DNA from: Williamsia sp. 1138
GTDB taxonomy: Bacteria > Actinomycetota > Actinomycetes > Mycobacteriales > Mycobacteriaceae
Assembly (NCBI RefSeq): GCF_002095435.2
Contig: NZ_MJEJ02000050.1
Span: forward strand, 206,534 to 270,533
Reading direction: 5' to 3'
DNA: 64,000 bases
Part shown: positions 55,632-64,000 of the stretch, in pieces
Numbering within the stretch: the first letter of the stretch is position 1
How the letters are laid out: every line of letters starts with the position of its first letter
Translations under genes and position numbers: made by a program
Notes under the pieces: model-generated
Told to the model about the DNA's origin: nothing
Database searches by the model: none
Seen by the model: the letters and a program-made list of their open reading frames with translations, nothing else

Positions 55632-56633
55632 TCACGCTGCCGTATAGGTGGGTTCACTCCGGAACCGCGACGGGCGTCCCCCGATGCCCAGGATCTTCCA
55701 CAGGAACCGCGAGAGCGGGTTCATCAGGCCACACTGCTCACCCAGCATCCTCACGTCACCGAACACGTTGTGCAGGAACTTCTTCGACTTGTCGGATTTC
55801 CAGAAGATCTCCTTCATGACGTCGTCCGGCACACCGAAATCCTTCTGGAAAGACTTCGGCGGCACCACGATCGCGCCACAGAGCACACGCATCACGATCG
55901 GGAACATCAGCGACAGCAAGAAGCGCTGGAAGAAGTTCTTCTTCGGAATGGTCTCTCGAAGAAGGTGGTGGGCGAAAGAGATGTGCCGGGCTTCCTCGGC
56001 GACGTGGAGTTGCATCACGGCCATCATGGTCGGGTGCATCTCGTCGCGGTTGCGCAGGAAGTCCTTCTGGATGTGGTCGATGGGCTCTTCGCCACCGAGC
56101 ACGCCGAAGAAGAACAAGCTCGGGAAGATGGTCGATGCCAGCGGCACCAGCGGCGAGATGATCCGATAGCCGATCTTTGCGCCGGGTACATCGACCCCGG
56201 TGCGGTTGATGAACTCTTGGAACATCAGAGTGTGGTTGCACTCTTCTTTCGATTCATGCGTGGTGTAGCGGAACTCGGGGGCGCCGTTCGGCATCTTGAA
56301 GCTGTACTGCATCAGTCCGCGGATGAGGACGGACTCGAACTGGAGACCGACCTTGGCTACGTTGGCCTGTCGCCACATCCCGATCTTGATCTGCTTGTCC
56401 AGGGGCTGCTGCTGGTACCAGGGGTGCCGGCCGATGGGGTCGACGTCCTTGGACAGGACCCACCGTGGATCGTTCGGGACGACAGCCATGTGCGGCGCAT
56501 CCCAATCGATGTCGATGTACGGGTCGAAGTTGCGATGCACCGACGCGCTCGACAGGTCGTCGAGCACCTGGGCGTAGTCGTCGCCAGTCGTCGCCTTGGT
56601 GCGCTCCGGGACGTACTTCAGTGCTTCAGTCAT
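55632..56633 (-). CDS. AurF-type diiron oxygenase (Rv0885-like)
   Basis: This 333-residue protein is of the AurF/p-aminobenzoate N-oxygenase-like group. Likely diiron ligands are in ESKEECNHTLMFQEF (Glu...His) and HVAEEARHISFAHH (Glu-x-x-His). Two central hydrophobic stretches (about 160-185 and 240-262) are present in this subgroup. AurF enzymes oxidise aryl amines; the substrate of the Rv0885 group is unknown. It is cotranscribed with fprB, which would supply electrons. The promoter (TTGACA-N17-TAGCGT) is overlapped by an inverted repeat, so a TetR-like repressor is expected. Confidence 0.88.
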   Translation of the reverse strand: MTEALKYVPERTKATTGDDYAQVLDDLSSASVHRNFDPYIDIDWDAPHMAVVPNDPRWVLSKDVDPIGRHPWYQQQPLDKQIKIGMWRQANVAKVGLQFESVLIRGLMQYSFKMPNGAPEFRYTTHESKEECNHTLMFQEFINRTGVDVPGAKIGYRIISPLVPLASTIFPSLFFFGVLGGEEPIDHIQKDFLRNRDEMHPTMMAVMQLHVAEEARHISFAHHLLRETIPKKNFFQRFLLSLMFPIVMRVLCGAIVVPPKSFQKDFGVPDDVMKEIFWKSDKSKKFLHNVFGDVRMLGEQCGLMNPLSRFLWKILGIGGRPSRFRSEPTYTAA

Positions 56634-56665
56634 CTCTGGCTCCTAGCTTGCAACGTGTTCTCACG

Positions 56666-56707
56666 ACGCTAGAAGGTTGGCTTTAACTTGTCAATGACCG
56701 TTGATAA
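56666..56707 (-). promoter_or_regulatory. Promoter and overlapping operator of the AurF-fprB operon
   Basis: On the minus strand TTGACA (56689-56694) and TAGCGT (56666-56671) are separated by exactly 17 bases. The inverted repeat TTATCAA-CGGTCA-TTGACAA (56688-56707), one mismatch in the arms, covers the -35 box. This is a textbook repressor arrangement; the regulator is not in the window. Confidence 0.7.
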
Positions 56708-56770
56708 ATCAACACGGGTTGTCACGCCGGTCGATGTCACCGAATCGGGGCCGGGAGTGGAGATCGACCG

Positions 56771-57478
56771 CTACTTGCTACCGCGACCCCAGTTCAGACC
56801 CCAGCGGAAATGTTTGTCCATCTTGTCGCCGCCGGAGAAGTATTCGACGGCGCGGGTGATCGTCACGCCGTGCGGCCCAGACTCGATCAACGCGATCGAT
56901 GCCGTACGCAGGTTGTTCTTCGGAGAGTCCATGCGGACCTCGATGGGTGGGCCGAATTGCGACTCGACGGTCACGACACCGTCGACAGCCGCCCAGTTCG
57001 GACTTCCCTCGTAGATGTCGGCGAAGACCAGGATGCGCCGGAAGACACCCGGATCGGCCAAGTTGACGAACATGTTCTCGCCCGAGGCCGTGCTGCCGGA
57101 CCGGTCATCCTGGTCGAGCTTGATGAACGGCCGCTTCTCCAGCGCACCGAAGTTGCGGTCGAGGGCGCCGACGCCGCCGAGAGAACCATCGGACAATTCG
57201 AACAGACACCGCAGATCGAGGTCGACTCCGCTCTTGCGCTTGAAGAAACCACCGCCCTGTCCCGAACCCTGTGCCCAGTTCAGGTTGATCCGGATGGTGC
57301 CGCCGGACACGCCCGCCTTGGCGAGACTGACTGTCGGGCTGCTCTTGGTCAACGAGATCTTGCTCAGATCGACGGCGGACGCTGCCGGTGGCGGCGCCGG
57401 CGCGGCGGGCGGCGCGGCAGGAGCCGGGGTCTGGGGAGTCGGATTCGACCGCGGACGCTTCGTGTAATCGATTGCCAT
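56771..57478 (-). CDS. TerD-family tellurium-resistance-type protein
   Basis: This ~235-residue protein has a Pro/Ala-rich N-terminal linker (about 10-36) and a C-terminal TerD domain. The domain contains NLNWAQGSGQGGGFFKRKSG, VDLDLRCLFELSDG, KLDQDDRSG (Ca-binding acidic loop) and the C-terminal VTITRAVEYFSGGDKMDKHF. TerD proteins bind calcium and take part in stress and phage-resistance complexes. It follows ilvA by about 36 bases in the same direction. Start ATG 57478 or 57484. Confidence 0.87.
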   Translation of the reverse strand: MAIDYTKRPRSNPTPQTPAPAAPPAAPAPPPAASAVDLSKISLTKSSPTVSLAKAGVSGGTIRINLNWAQGSGQGGGFFKRKSGVDLDLRCLFELSDGSLGGVGALDRNFGALEKRPFIKLDQDDRSGSTASGENMFVNLADPGVFRRILVFADIYEGSPNWAAVDGVVTVESQFGPPIEVRMDSPKNNLRTASIALIESGPHGVTITRAVEYFSGGDKMDKHFRWGLNWGRGSK

Positions 57479-57514
57479 GCCCATCAGCCTATGGAAAATC
57501 GGACAACGCCGCGC

Positions 57515-58735
57515 TCAGTCCCCCAGGTAACCCGCTCCGGACAGCGCCTCTCGGACCTCGGCCTGGTGGTCGGGCCCCTTCGTCTCGAGGCTCACCGTCA
57601 CCTGGACCTCGCCGAGACGCAATTCGCCGCTGACCCGGGAATGGATCACGTCGACGACGCTGGCACTGAGATCGCGCAGCAGAGCCAGCAAGGCAACCAG
57701 CCCACCCGGACGGTCCGAGACGGTGGCGGTGATGGTCATGTAACGGCCTGCCGCGCGCAGGCCATGGGTGGTGACCTGCGTGAGCAACAACGGGTCGATG
57801 TTGCCGCCTGAGAGCACCACGCACACCTCCCCCTCGAGCTGCAGATCAGCAAGGCTCGTCAGGGCTGCCACCGCCGTGGCCCCGGCCGGCTCGACCACCA
57901 GCTTGGCTCGCTCGAGTACCAACAACAGAGCCTGCGAGATCGCCTCCTCGGTGACGGTGACCACCTCGTCGACGAGGTCGGAGACGTGGGCGAACGGCAC
58001 CTGCCCGGGCTTGGCGACCGCGATGCCATCGGCCATCGTGTTCATCGAGGTCGCGCGCAGCGGCCTTCCCTCGGACAGGGACGCGGGCCACGCCGCCGCT
58101 TCCGCCGCCTGGACCCCGACCAGCCGGACACCGGGTTTGTGGAGCTTGATAGCTGCCGCCACACCCGCCAGCAGCCCACCACCGCCGAGCGGCACCAGGA
58201 CAGTCCCGACGGCCGGCATCTGCTCGATGATCTCCATGCCGACCGTCGCCTGTCCGGCGACGATGTCGGGGTGGTCGAACGGATGTATCAGGACAGCGCC
58301 GGTCTCTTCTGCGTACGCGAGCGCAGCCTCGAGGGCGTCGTCGACGAACTCGCCTTCGAGGATCACCTCGGCGCCATACGCCCTTGTCGCCGCGATCTTC
58401 GGCAGTGACGCCCCGATCGGCATGTACACCCGCGACCGGATACCCAACGTGGTTGCCGACCAGGCGACGCCTTGAGCGTGGTTGCCCGCGCTGGCGGCCA
58501 CGACCCCGTGGGCACGCTCTGCGTCGGACAGGCCCGCGATCCGCAGATACGCGCCTCGCGGTTTGAAAGATCCGGTGCGCTGAAGATTTTCGCACTTGAG
58601 CCACACCTCATGGCCACATTTCTCCGACAGCGCCCGAGAGGCCACCATCGGTGTGCGACGCATCACCGGTGCCAGCAATTGCACGGCACGGTCGATCTGG
58701 GCTGCGTCGATCAATCCGTCAGACCTAACCATCAC
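57515..58735 (-). CDS. ilvA: Threonine ammonia-lyase (biosynthetic)
   Basis: This PLP enzyme deaminates threonine to 2-oxobutyrate, the first isoleucine-specific step. The 406-residue protein has the PLP lysine segment LQRTGSFKPRGAYLR, SAGNHAQGVAWSA, LVPLGGGGLLAGVAAAIK and VVLSGGNIDP. A single C-terminal ACT domain of about 75 residues (MTITATVSDRPGGLVALLAL) matches the shorter, one-ACT class rather than the two-ACT E. coli IlvA. TerD lies downstream, probably cotranscribed. Confidence 0.93.
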   Translation of the reverse strand: MMVRSDGLIDAAQIDRAVQLLAPVMRRTPMVASRALSEKCGHEVWLKCENLQRTGSFKPRGAYLRIAGLSDAERAHGVVAASAGNHAQGVAWSATTLGIRSRVYMPIGASLPKIAATRAYGAEVILEGEFVDDALEAALAYAEETGAVLIHPFDHPDIVAGQATVGMEIIEQMPAVGTVLVPLGGGGLLAGVAAAIKLHKPGVRLVGVQAAEAAAWPASLSEGRPLRATSMNTMADGIAVAKPGQVPFAHVSDLVDEVVTVTEEAISQALLLVLERAKLVVEPAGATAVAALTSLADLQLEGEVCVVLSGGNIDPLLLTQVTTHGLRAAGRYMTITATVSDRPGGLVALLALLRDLSASVVDVIHSRVSGELRLGEVQVTVSLETKGPDHQAEVREALSGAGYLGD

Positions 58736-58798
58736 CCCACCCTAGGTGCGGGATGCCGAGCTTGCGGCCTGACGCGGGCACTCCCAACCACCGCCCCA

Positions 58799-58853
58799 AC
58801 CACAACGGTCTCGCGACAGCCCCCACCACTACTGAGACCACAACGGTCTCGCG
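58799..58853. repeat. Two direct copies of a 17-bp repeat in the ilvA-metB gap
   Basis: ACCACAACGGTCTCGCG occurs at 58799-58815 and 58837-58853. The second copy is preceded by GAG, making a small hairpin (GAGACC-ACAAC-GGTCTC). The surrounding 223-nt gap between metB and ilvA also holds GAGCGAGCGCAGCG and GAGCGGAGCGAGC runs but no gene. Confidence 0.6.
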
Positions 58854-58958
58854 GCCCCGCACGTTCTGGACTGAGGAGGAGCGAGCGCAGCGATGCGATC
58901 GACGAGGGAAGAGCGTGCGCTCAGGGCCGCGACGACCCCGCGAGCGGAGCGAGCAAAT

Positions 58959-60131
58959 TCAACCCAGTGCGTTTTCGATATCACCCAAGAGGTCGCCGAT
59001 GTCTTCGATGCCGACGGACAGTCGCACCAGATCGTCCGGGACCTCCAGCAGCGACCCTGCGGTCGAGGCGTGGGTCATCGCGCCGGGGTGCTCGATCAAC
59101 GACTCGATACCGCCGAGCGACTCGGCCAGGGTGAACACCTCTGTGCGGTCGCAGAACTGCTGCGCGGCTTCGAGACCACCGGCCACACGCACCGAGATCA
59201 TTCCGCCGAACCGAGTCATCTGCTTGGCGGCCGCGGCGTGTCCGGGATGGGACTCCAGCCCCGGGTACAGCACCGAGTCGATCTTCGGGTGCGAGAGCAA
59301 GAACTCGACGATCTTCTCGGCGTTGTCGCTGTGTCGATCCATCCGGACGGCAAGGGTTTTGATCCCGCGCAGGGTGAGATAGGCATCGAACGGTCCGGGT
59401 ACCGCACCTGCTCCGTTCTGCAGGAATGCGAGATCGGTGTCGAGCTGTTCGTCGTCGGTGACCAGGGCTCCGCCGACGACGTCGGAGTGACCGCCGAGGT
59501 ATTTGGTGGTCGAGTGCAGCACCACGTCGGCGCCCAGGGTGATGGGACGTTGCAGATAGGGCGAGGCGAAGGTGTTGTCCACCACGAGTTTCGTGCCGGC
59601 CTCGTGTGCAACGCCTGCCAACGCCTCGATGTCGCCGACGTTGAGCAACGGGTTGGTCGGGGTCTCGATCCACACCAGCTTGGTGTTCGGACGGATGGCG
59701 CCGCGTACCGCGTCGACGTCGGTGACGGGTGCGACCGAGTATTCGATCCCCCACTGGGTGAACACCTTGTCGATGAGCCGGAAGGTGCCGCCGTAGGCAT
59801 CGTTCGGGATGACGAGGTGGTCGCCGGGACGCAGGGTTGCGCGCAGCAACGCGTCGGTGGCCGCCATGCCGGACGCGAACGCCCGGCCGAAGCTGCCCCC
59901 TTCCAACGCGGCGAGGTTGGCTTCGAGGGCCTGACGCGTCGGGTTGCCGGTCCGCGCATACTCGAAGCCACCACGAAGTCCTCCGACGCCATCTTGGGCG
60001 AACGTCGAACTGGCGTAGATCGGTACGTTCACCGCGCCGGTCAGCGGATCGGGTTCGTATCCGGCGTGGATGGCCTTCGTCGCGAATCCCTGCCAGTTGT
60101 GCGAGTCGGTTTTGCTGCGCTGCTCACTCAT
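58959..60131 (-). CDS. metB: Cystathionine gamma-synthase / lyase family enzyme MetB
   Basis: This 390-residue PLP enzyme of the Cys/Met metabolism family has TKAIHAGYEPDPLTGAVNVP at the N-terminus, YARTGNPTR, the PLP lysine in LHSTTKYLGGHSDVVGG and SLGGIESLIEHPGAMTH. Next to cbs and ordered as Rv1079-Rv1077, it functions in transsulfuration: making cystathionine, or in the reverse direction cleaving it to cysteine. Gamma-synthase versus gamma-lyase cannot be told reliably from sequence. ATG start; the 58-base gap to cbs suggests a cbs-metB operon. Confidence 0.92.
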   Translation of the reverse strand: MSEQRSKTDSHNWQGFATKAIHAGYEPDPLTGAVNVPIYASSTFAQDGVGGLRGGFEYARTGNPTRQALEANLAALEGGSFGRAFASGMAATDALLRATLRPGDHLVIPNDAYGGTFRLIDKVFTQWGIEYSVAPVTDVDAVRGAIRPNTKLVWIETPTNPLLNVGDIEALAGVAHEAGTKLVVDNTFASPYLQRPITLGADVVLHSTTKYLGGHSDVVGGALVTDDEQLDTDLAFLQNGAGAVPGPFDAYLTLRGIKTLAVRMDRHSDNAEKIVEFLLSHPKIDSVLYPGLESHPGHAAAAKQMTRFGGMISVRVAGGLEAAQQFCDRTEVFTLAESLGGIESLIEHPGAMTHASTAGSLLEVPDDLVRLSVGIEDIGDLLGDIENALG

Positions 60132-60189
60132 GTCATCCAGCGTAGAGCCCCGGTGGATTGCCTGAATCCGCGGCCGAGCAGAAAAACCG

Positions 60190-61578
<1,389 letters not shown>

Positions 61579-61617
61579 GAGTCCATCGTTCCAGACCGCT
61601 TCGATTATGTTGGAGCT

Positions 61618-62550
61618 GTGTCCGGATCCAAGCGTCGGCTTGCTCGTGATCTGGCGGCGACCGCCGCCGCCACCGCCGGTACCGCCGGGGCCGGATGGGG
61701 TGCCTGGACGTTCCTCAACGGCCAAGCTCGCACCGCCCGAACCGTGATCCCCCACCGGACGGACAACGCCCCGAACGGCGACGGCATCTACGGACCGGAC
61801 GGGGTCGGTCCGCTCCGGGTGCGGCGGGGCGAAGCGTTCGACCTCCACGTGATGGTGTTCGGTGACTCCACCGCTGCCGGTCTCGGCGCAGAGATCGCCG
61901 ACGAGACCCCCGGCGTCCAGTTGACCCGAAAGCTGGCGGACGAGACCGGTAAACGTATTCGGCTGAGTACCAAAGCGATTGTCGGAGCCACGTCCCGGAG
62001 CCTGACCGGACAGGTCGACGCGATGCTGATCGCCGGACCGCCGCCCGATATAGCGATCATCTTCATCGGCGCCAACGATGTGACGAGTACCAGCGGGGTT
62101 CGGGCGTCGGCGAAACGGCTCGGCGCGGCAGTCCGTCGACTCCGTGAGGCCGGCGCCCTGGTGGTCGTCGGAACGTGTCCCGATCTCGGCGTCATCGCGG
62201 CCATCCCCCAGCCGCTACGGACTGTGATCCGTCAGTACGGTCTGCGATTGGCAGCCGCGCAGGCGATCGAGACCCGCGCGGCGGGCGGCACCCCTGTCCC
62301 CCTCGCCGATCTGCTGGCCCGTGAGTTCCTGGCCGCCCCCGATCGGATGCTCTCGGCCGACCGATACCACCCGTCCGCGGCCGGTTATGAACTCGCCGCG
62401 CAGATCCTTCTTCCTGCAGTGCTGTCCGGTCTCGGCGAGTGGGGGTCGGGTCCTCTCCCCGAGCCACCCGCGGTGTCCGCCATCGCCGAGGACAACAAGT
62501 GGTCCGCGCGGACGCGGGCCTATCTGAATCGAGCCGCTCGGCGCCGATGA
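61618..62550 (+). CDS. SGNH/GDSL-family hydrolase (Rv1075c-like)
   Basis: This 310-residue esterase/lipase-type protein has an N-terminal hydrophobic signal or anchor (ARDLAATAAATAGTAGAGWG). Catalytic blocks are Ser in MVFGDSTAAGLGA, Asn in IFIGANDVTS and Asp/His in SADRYHPSAAGYE. The M. tuberculosis homologue Rv1075c is an extracellular GDSL esterase. GTG start behind TTGGAG, 39 bases from divergent cbs. Confidence 0.9.
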   Translation: MSGSKRRLARDLAATAAATAGTAGAGWGAWTFLNGQARTARTVIPHRTDNAPNGDGIYGPDGVGPLRVRRGEAFDLHVMVFGDSTAAGLGAEIADETPGVQLTRKLADETGKRIRLSTKAIVGATSRSLTGQVDAMLIAGPPPDIAIIFIGANDVTSTSGVRASAKRLGAAVRRLREAGALVVVGTCPDLGVIAAIPQPLRTVIRQYGLRLAAAQAIETRAAGGTPVPLADLLAREFLAAPDRMLSADRYHPSAAGYELAAQILLPAVLSGLGEWGSGPLPEPPAVSAIAEDNKWSARTRAYLNRAARRR

Positions 62551-62677
62551 GGCGGGGCTCGAATCCGGCCGGTGCACGCTTTCGAGGTCCGCCTCCGGGC
62601 CGAACCTTCGCTGGCGTAACGTCAGATCGCGAAACCTTACAAAGCTGCACGTCCAACCTATTTTCACAGGAGTCCGC

Positions 62678-63898
62678 ATGCCAGAGGCCGTCATCGTCGC
62701 CACCGCCCGCTCACCGATCGGCCGAGCCGGTAAGGGCTCACTCAAAGATGTCCGTCCGGACGAATTGGCCCGTCAGATGGTCGAAGCCGTGCTGAACAAG
62801 ATCCCCGAACTCGACCGCGCCGACATCGACGACCTCCACCTCGGGTCCGGACAGCCCGGCGGCCAAGCCGGCTTCAACATCGCCCGCTCCGTCGCCGTCC
62901 AGGTCGGCCTCGACCACGTCCCCGGCGTCACCGTCAACCGCTACTGTTCTTCGTCACTGCAGACCACCCGCATGGCCATGCACGCCATCCGCGCCGGCGA
63001 AGGCGACGTCTTCATCTCCGGCGGCGTCGAATCCGTCTCCAGCTTCGGAACCGGCAACGCCGACGGCTGGCCCAACACCAAGAACCCACTGTTCGCCGAC
63101 GCCATGGCCCGCACCGCCAAGGCCGCCGAAGGCGGCGCCGGCACGTGGTCCGACCCCCGCGAGCAGGGCCTGCTCCCCGACGTCTACATCCCCATGGGCG
63201 AAACCGCCGAAAACGTCGCCTCCTTCACCGGCATCTCCCGCGAAGACCAGGACCACTGGGGCGTGCGCAGCCAGAACCGCGCCGAAGAGGCCATCAAATC
63301 AGGCTTCTTCGCCCGTGAGATCGAACCGATCACCCTGGCCGACGGCACTGTCGTCGACACCGACGACGGCCCCCGCGCAGGCACCACCTACGACAAGATC
63401 AGCCAACTCAAACCAGTCTTCCGCCCCGACGGCACCGTCACCGCCGGCAACGCCTGCCCCCTCAACGACGGCGCTGCCGCACTGGTCATCATGAGCGACA
63501 CCAAAGCCAAAGCCCTCGGACTCACCCCGCTGGCACGTATCGTGGCCACCGCCGCGACCGGCCTGTCCCCCGAGATCATGGGCCTGGGCCCCATCGAAGC
63601 CGTCCGCAAAGCCCTCAAATACGCCGGCCTGTCCATCGCCGACATCGACCTGTTCGAGATCAACGAAGCCTTCGCCGTCCAGGTCCTCGGATCAGCCAAC
63701 GAACTCGGCATCGACCACGACAAACTCAACATCTCCGGCGGCGCTATCGCCCTGGGCCACCCGTTCGGCATGACCGGAGCCCGCATCACCGCAACGCTGC
63801 TCAACAACCTCACCACCCAGGACAAGACCCTCGGCGTCGAAACCATGTGCGTCGGTGGCGGTCAGGGCATGGCCATGGTGCTCGAGCGCCTGAGCTGA
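62678..63898 (+). CDS. fadA: Acetyl-CoA C-acetyltransferase (thiolase, FadA3-like)
   Basis: This thiolase II fold enzyme has 406 residues, with the acyl-enzyme Cys at about position 90 in VNRYCSSSLQT, the catalytic His in GGAIALGHPFGMTGAR and the base Cys in ETMCVGGGQGM. The position after the SGNH hydrolase matches Rv1074c (fadA3). It either cleaves 3-ketoacyl-CoA in beta-oxidation or condenses acetyl-CoA. It is followed by a strong bidirectional terminator. Confidence 0.94.
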   Translation: MPEAVIVATARSPIGRAGKGSLKDVRPDELARQMVEAVLNKIPELDRADIDDLHLGSGQPGGQAGFNIARSVAVQVGLDHVPGVTVNRYCSSSLQTTRMAMHAIRAGEGDVFISGGVESVSSFGTGNADGWPNTKNPLFADAMARTAKAAEGGAGTWSDPREQGLLPDVYIPMGETAENVASFTGISREDQDHWGVRSQNRAEEAIKSGFFAREIEPITLADGTVVDTDDGPRAGTTYDKISQLKPVFRPDGTVTAGNACPLNDGAAALVIMSDTKAKALGLTPLARIVATAATGLSPEIMGLGPIEAVRKALKYAGLSIADIDLFEINEAFAVQVLGSANELGIDHDKLNISGGAIALGHPFGMTGARITATLLNNLTTQDKTLGVETMCVGGGQGMAMVLERLS

Positions 63899-63912
63899 AC
63901 CTGACCCCAATC

Positions 63913-63948
63913 AAAAGAGCCCGCGACCAGATGGTCGCGGGCTCTTTT
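63913..63948. terminator. Bidirectional intrinsic terminator after the thiolase gene
   Basis: A perfect 16-bp stem (AAAAGAGCCCGCGACC with GGTCGCGGGCTCTTTT) and AGAT loop, with T-runs on both strands, lies between the convergent thiolase gene and the gene at the window end. Confidence 0.92.
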
Positions 63949-63958
63949 GGTGGAATCG

Positions 63959-64000
63959 CTAGTCCGAGTTGAAGTAACTCAGCAGGCGCAGGATCTCGAC
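63959..64000 (-). CDS. C-terminus of a probable Bax-inhibitor-1/YccA family membrane protein (partial)
   Basis: Only the last 13 codons and a TAG stop are inside the window; they read VEILRLLSYFNSD. This ending, with a Leu-Glu-Ile-Leu-Arg-Leu-Leu type helix and short polar tail, resembles actinobacterial Bax-inhibitor-1 (YccA) proteins. The gene is convergent with the thiolase and uses the shared terminator. The identification rests on a very short segment. Confidence 0.4.
   Translation of the reverse strand, partial: VEILRLLSYFNSD

Noticed and set aside
58799..58853. Short direct repeats as a CRISPR array
   Set aside because: Only two 17-bp copies with one 21-bp gap, no further units and no cas genes.
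61579..61848. N-terminal extension of cbs to position 61848
   Set aside because: It lies antisense within the SGNH hydrolase gene, is Gly/Arg-rich and has no family similarity; ATG 61578 gives the normal length.

Overview
This window is chromosomal DNA from a high-GC actinobacterium of the Mycobacteriales. Gene content and order point to Gordonia or a close relative. Several blocks follow Mycobacterium tuberculosis order: the glmM/rpsI/rplM/ESX-4 block (Rv3441c-Rv3449), ispH-Rv1109c-xseA-xseB, the DUF4245/glpX/fumarase block, phoH2-desA2-glyA-coaA-uppS-hlyIII (Rv1095-Rv1085c), Rv1084-Rv1083-mca-Rv1081c-greA, and metB-cbs-Rv1075c-fadA3. Mycothiol (mca) and several apparently leaderless genes (a TANNNT -10 box 6-8 nt before the start codon) fit the same group. 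I saw no rRNA, tRNA, CRISPR array, prophage or insertion sequence.

Layout. 1-11262: a decayed HAD-hydrolase remnant, glmM, rpsI, rplM and an ESX-4 type VII secretion core (Rv3446c-like, eccC, divergent eccD and mycP) without adjacent esx genes or eccB. 11285-18168: PPOX protein, ispH, lipid-droplet protein, xseAB, DUF4245 and an MmpL-type transporter. 18172-26989: a GAF regulator and an SnoaL-FMO fusion that share CRP-like sites, then glpX, tandem class I and class II fumarases, a PIG-L deacetylase and an L,D-transpeptidase. 27143-36417: a Ser/Thr kinase, phoH2, GPP34, a DesA2-like protein with missing metal ligands, glyA, a DUF885 peptidase, coaA and a short-chain Z-prenyl synthase. 36460-41287: hlyIII, then a block placed differently from M. 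tuberculosis. It holds DAHP synthase, preceded by a leader peptide with Tyr-Trp-Arg-Phe and a terminator (apparent attenuation), and an Lrp-linked arginine/ornithine catabolic pair. 41200-47056: thioredoxin-fold protein, mca, lipoprotein, queuosine-precursor transporter and greA.

47148-50901 is the most unusual part. It is a tightly coupled five-gene operon of three exported proteins with SipW-type (TasA/CalY-like) signal segments and two SipW-like signal peptidases that use a Ser/His rather than Ser/Lys dyad. One peptidase is fused to a segment resembling its own substrates, a Ser/Thr/Pro linker and an extra C-terminal domain. A roughly 700-nt stretch, partly AT-rich, lies upstream. This looks like a dedicated surface-protein or fibre export system.

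51597-64000: a small orphan gene, FUSC transporter, SDR-like mini-protein, fprB, an AurF-type diiron oxygenase with a clear promoter and operator, terD, ilvA, metB, cbs (transsulfuration), an SGNH hydrolase, a thiolase and the C-terminus of a probable Bax-inhibitor-1 family protein. Strong hairpins separate many convergent genes. Two sets of them share sequence and look like dispersed repeat families.
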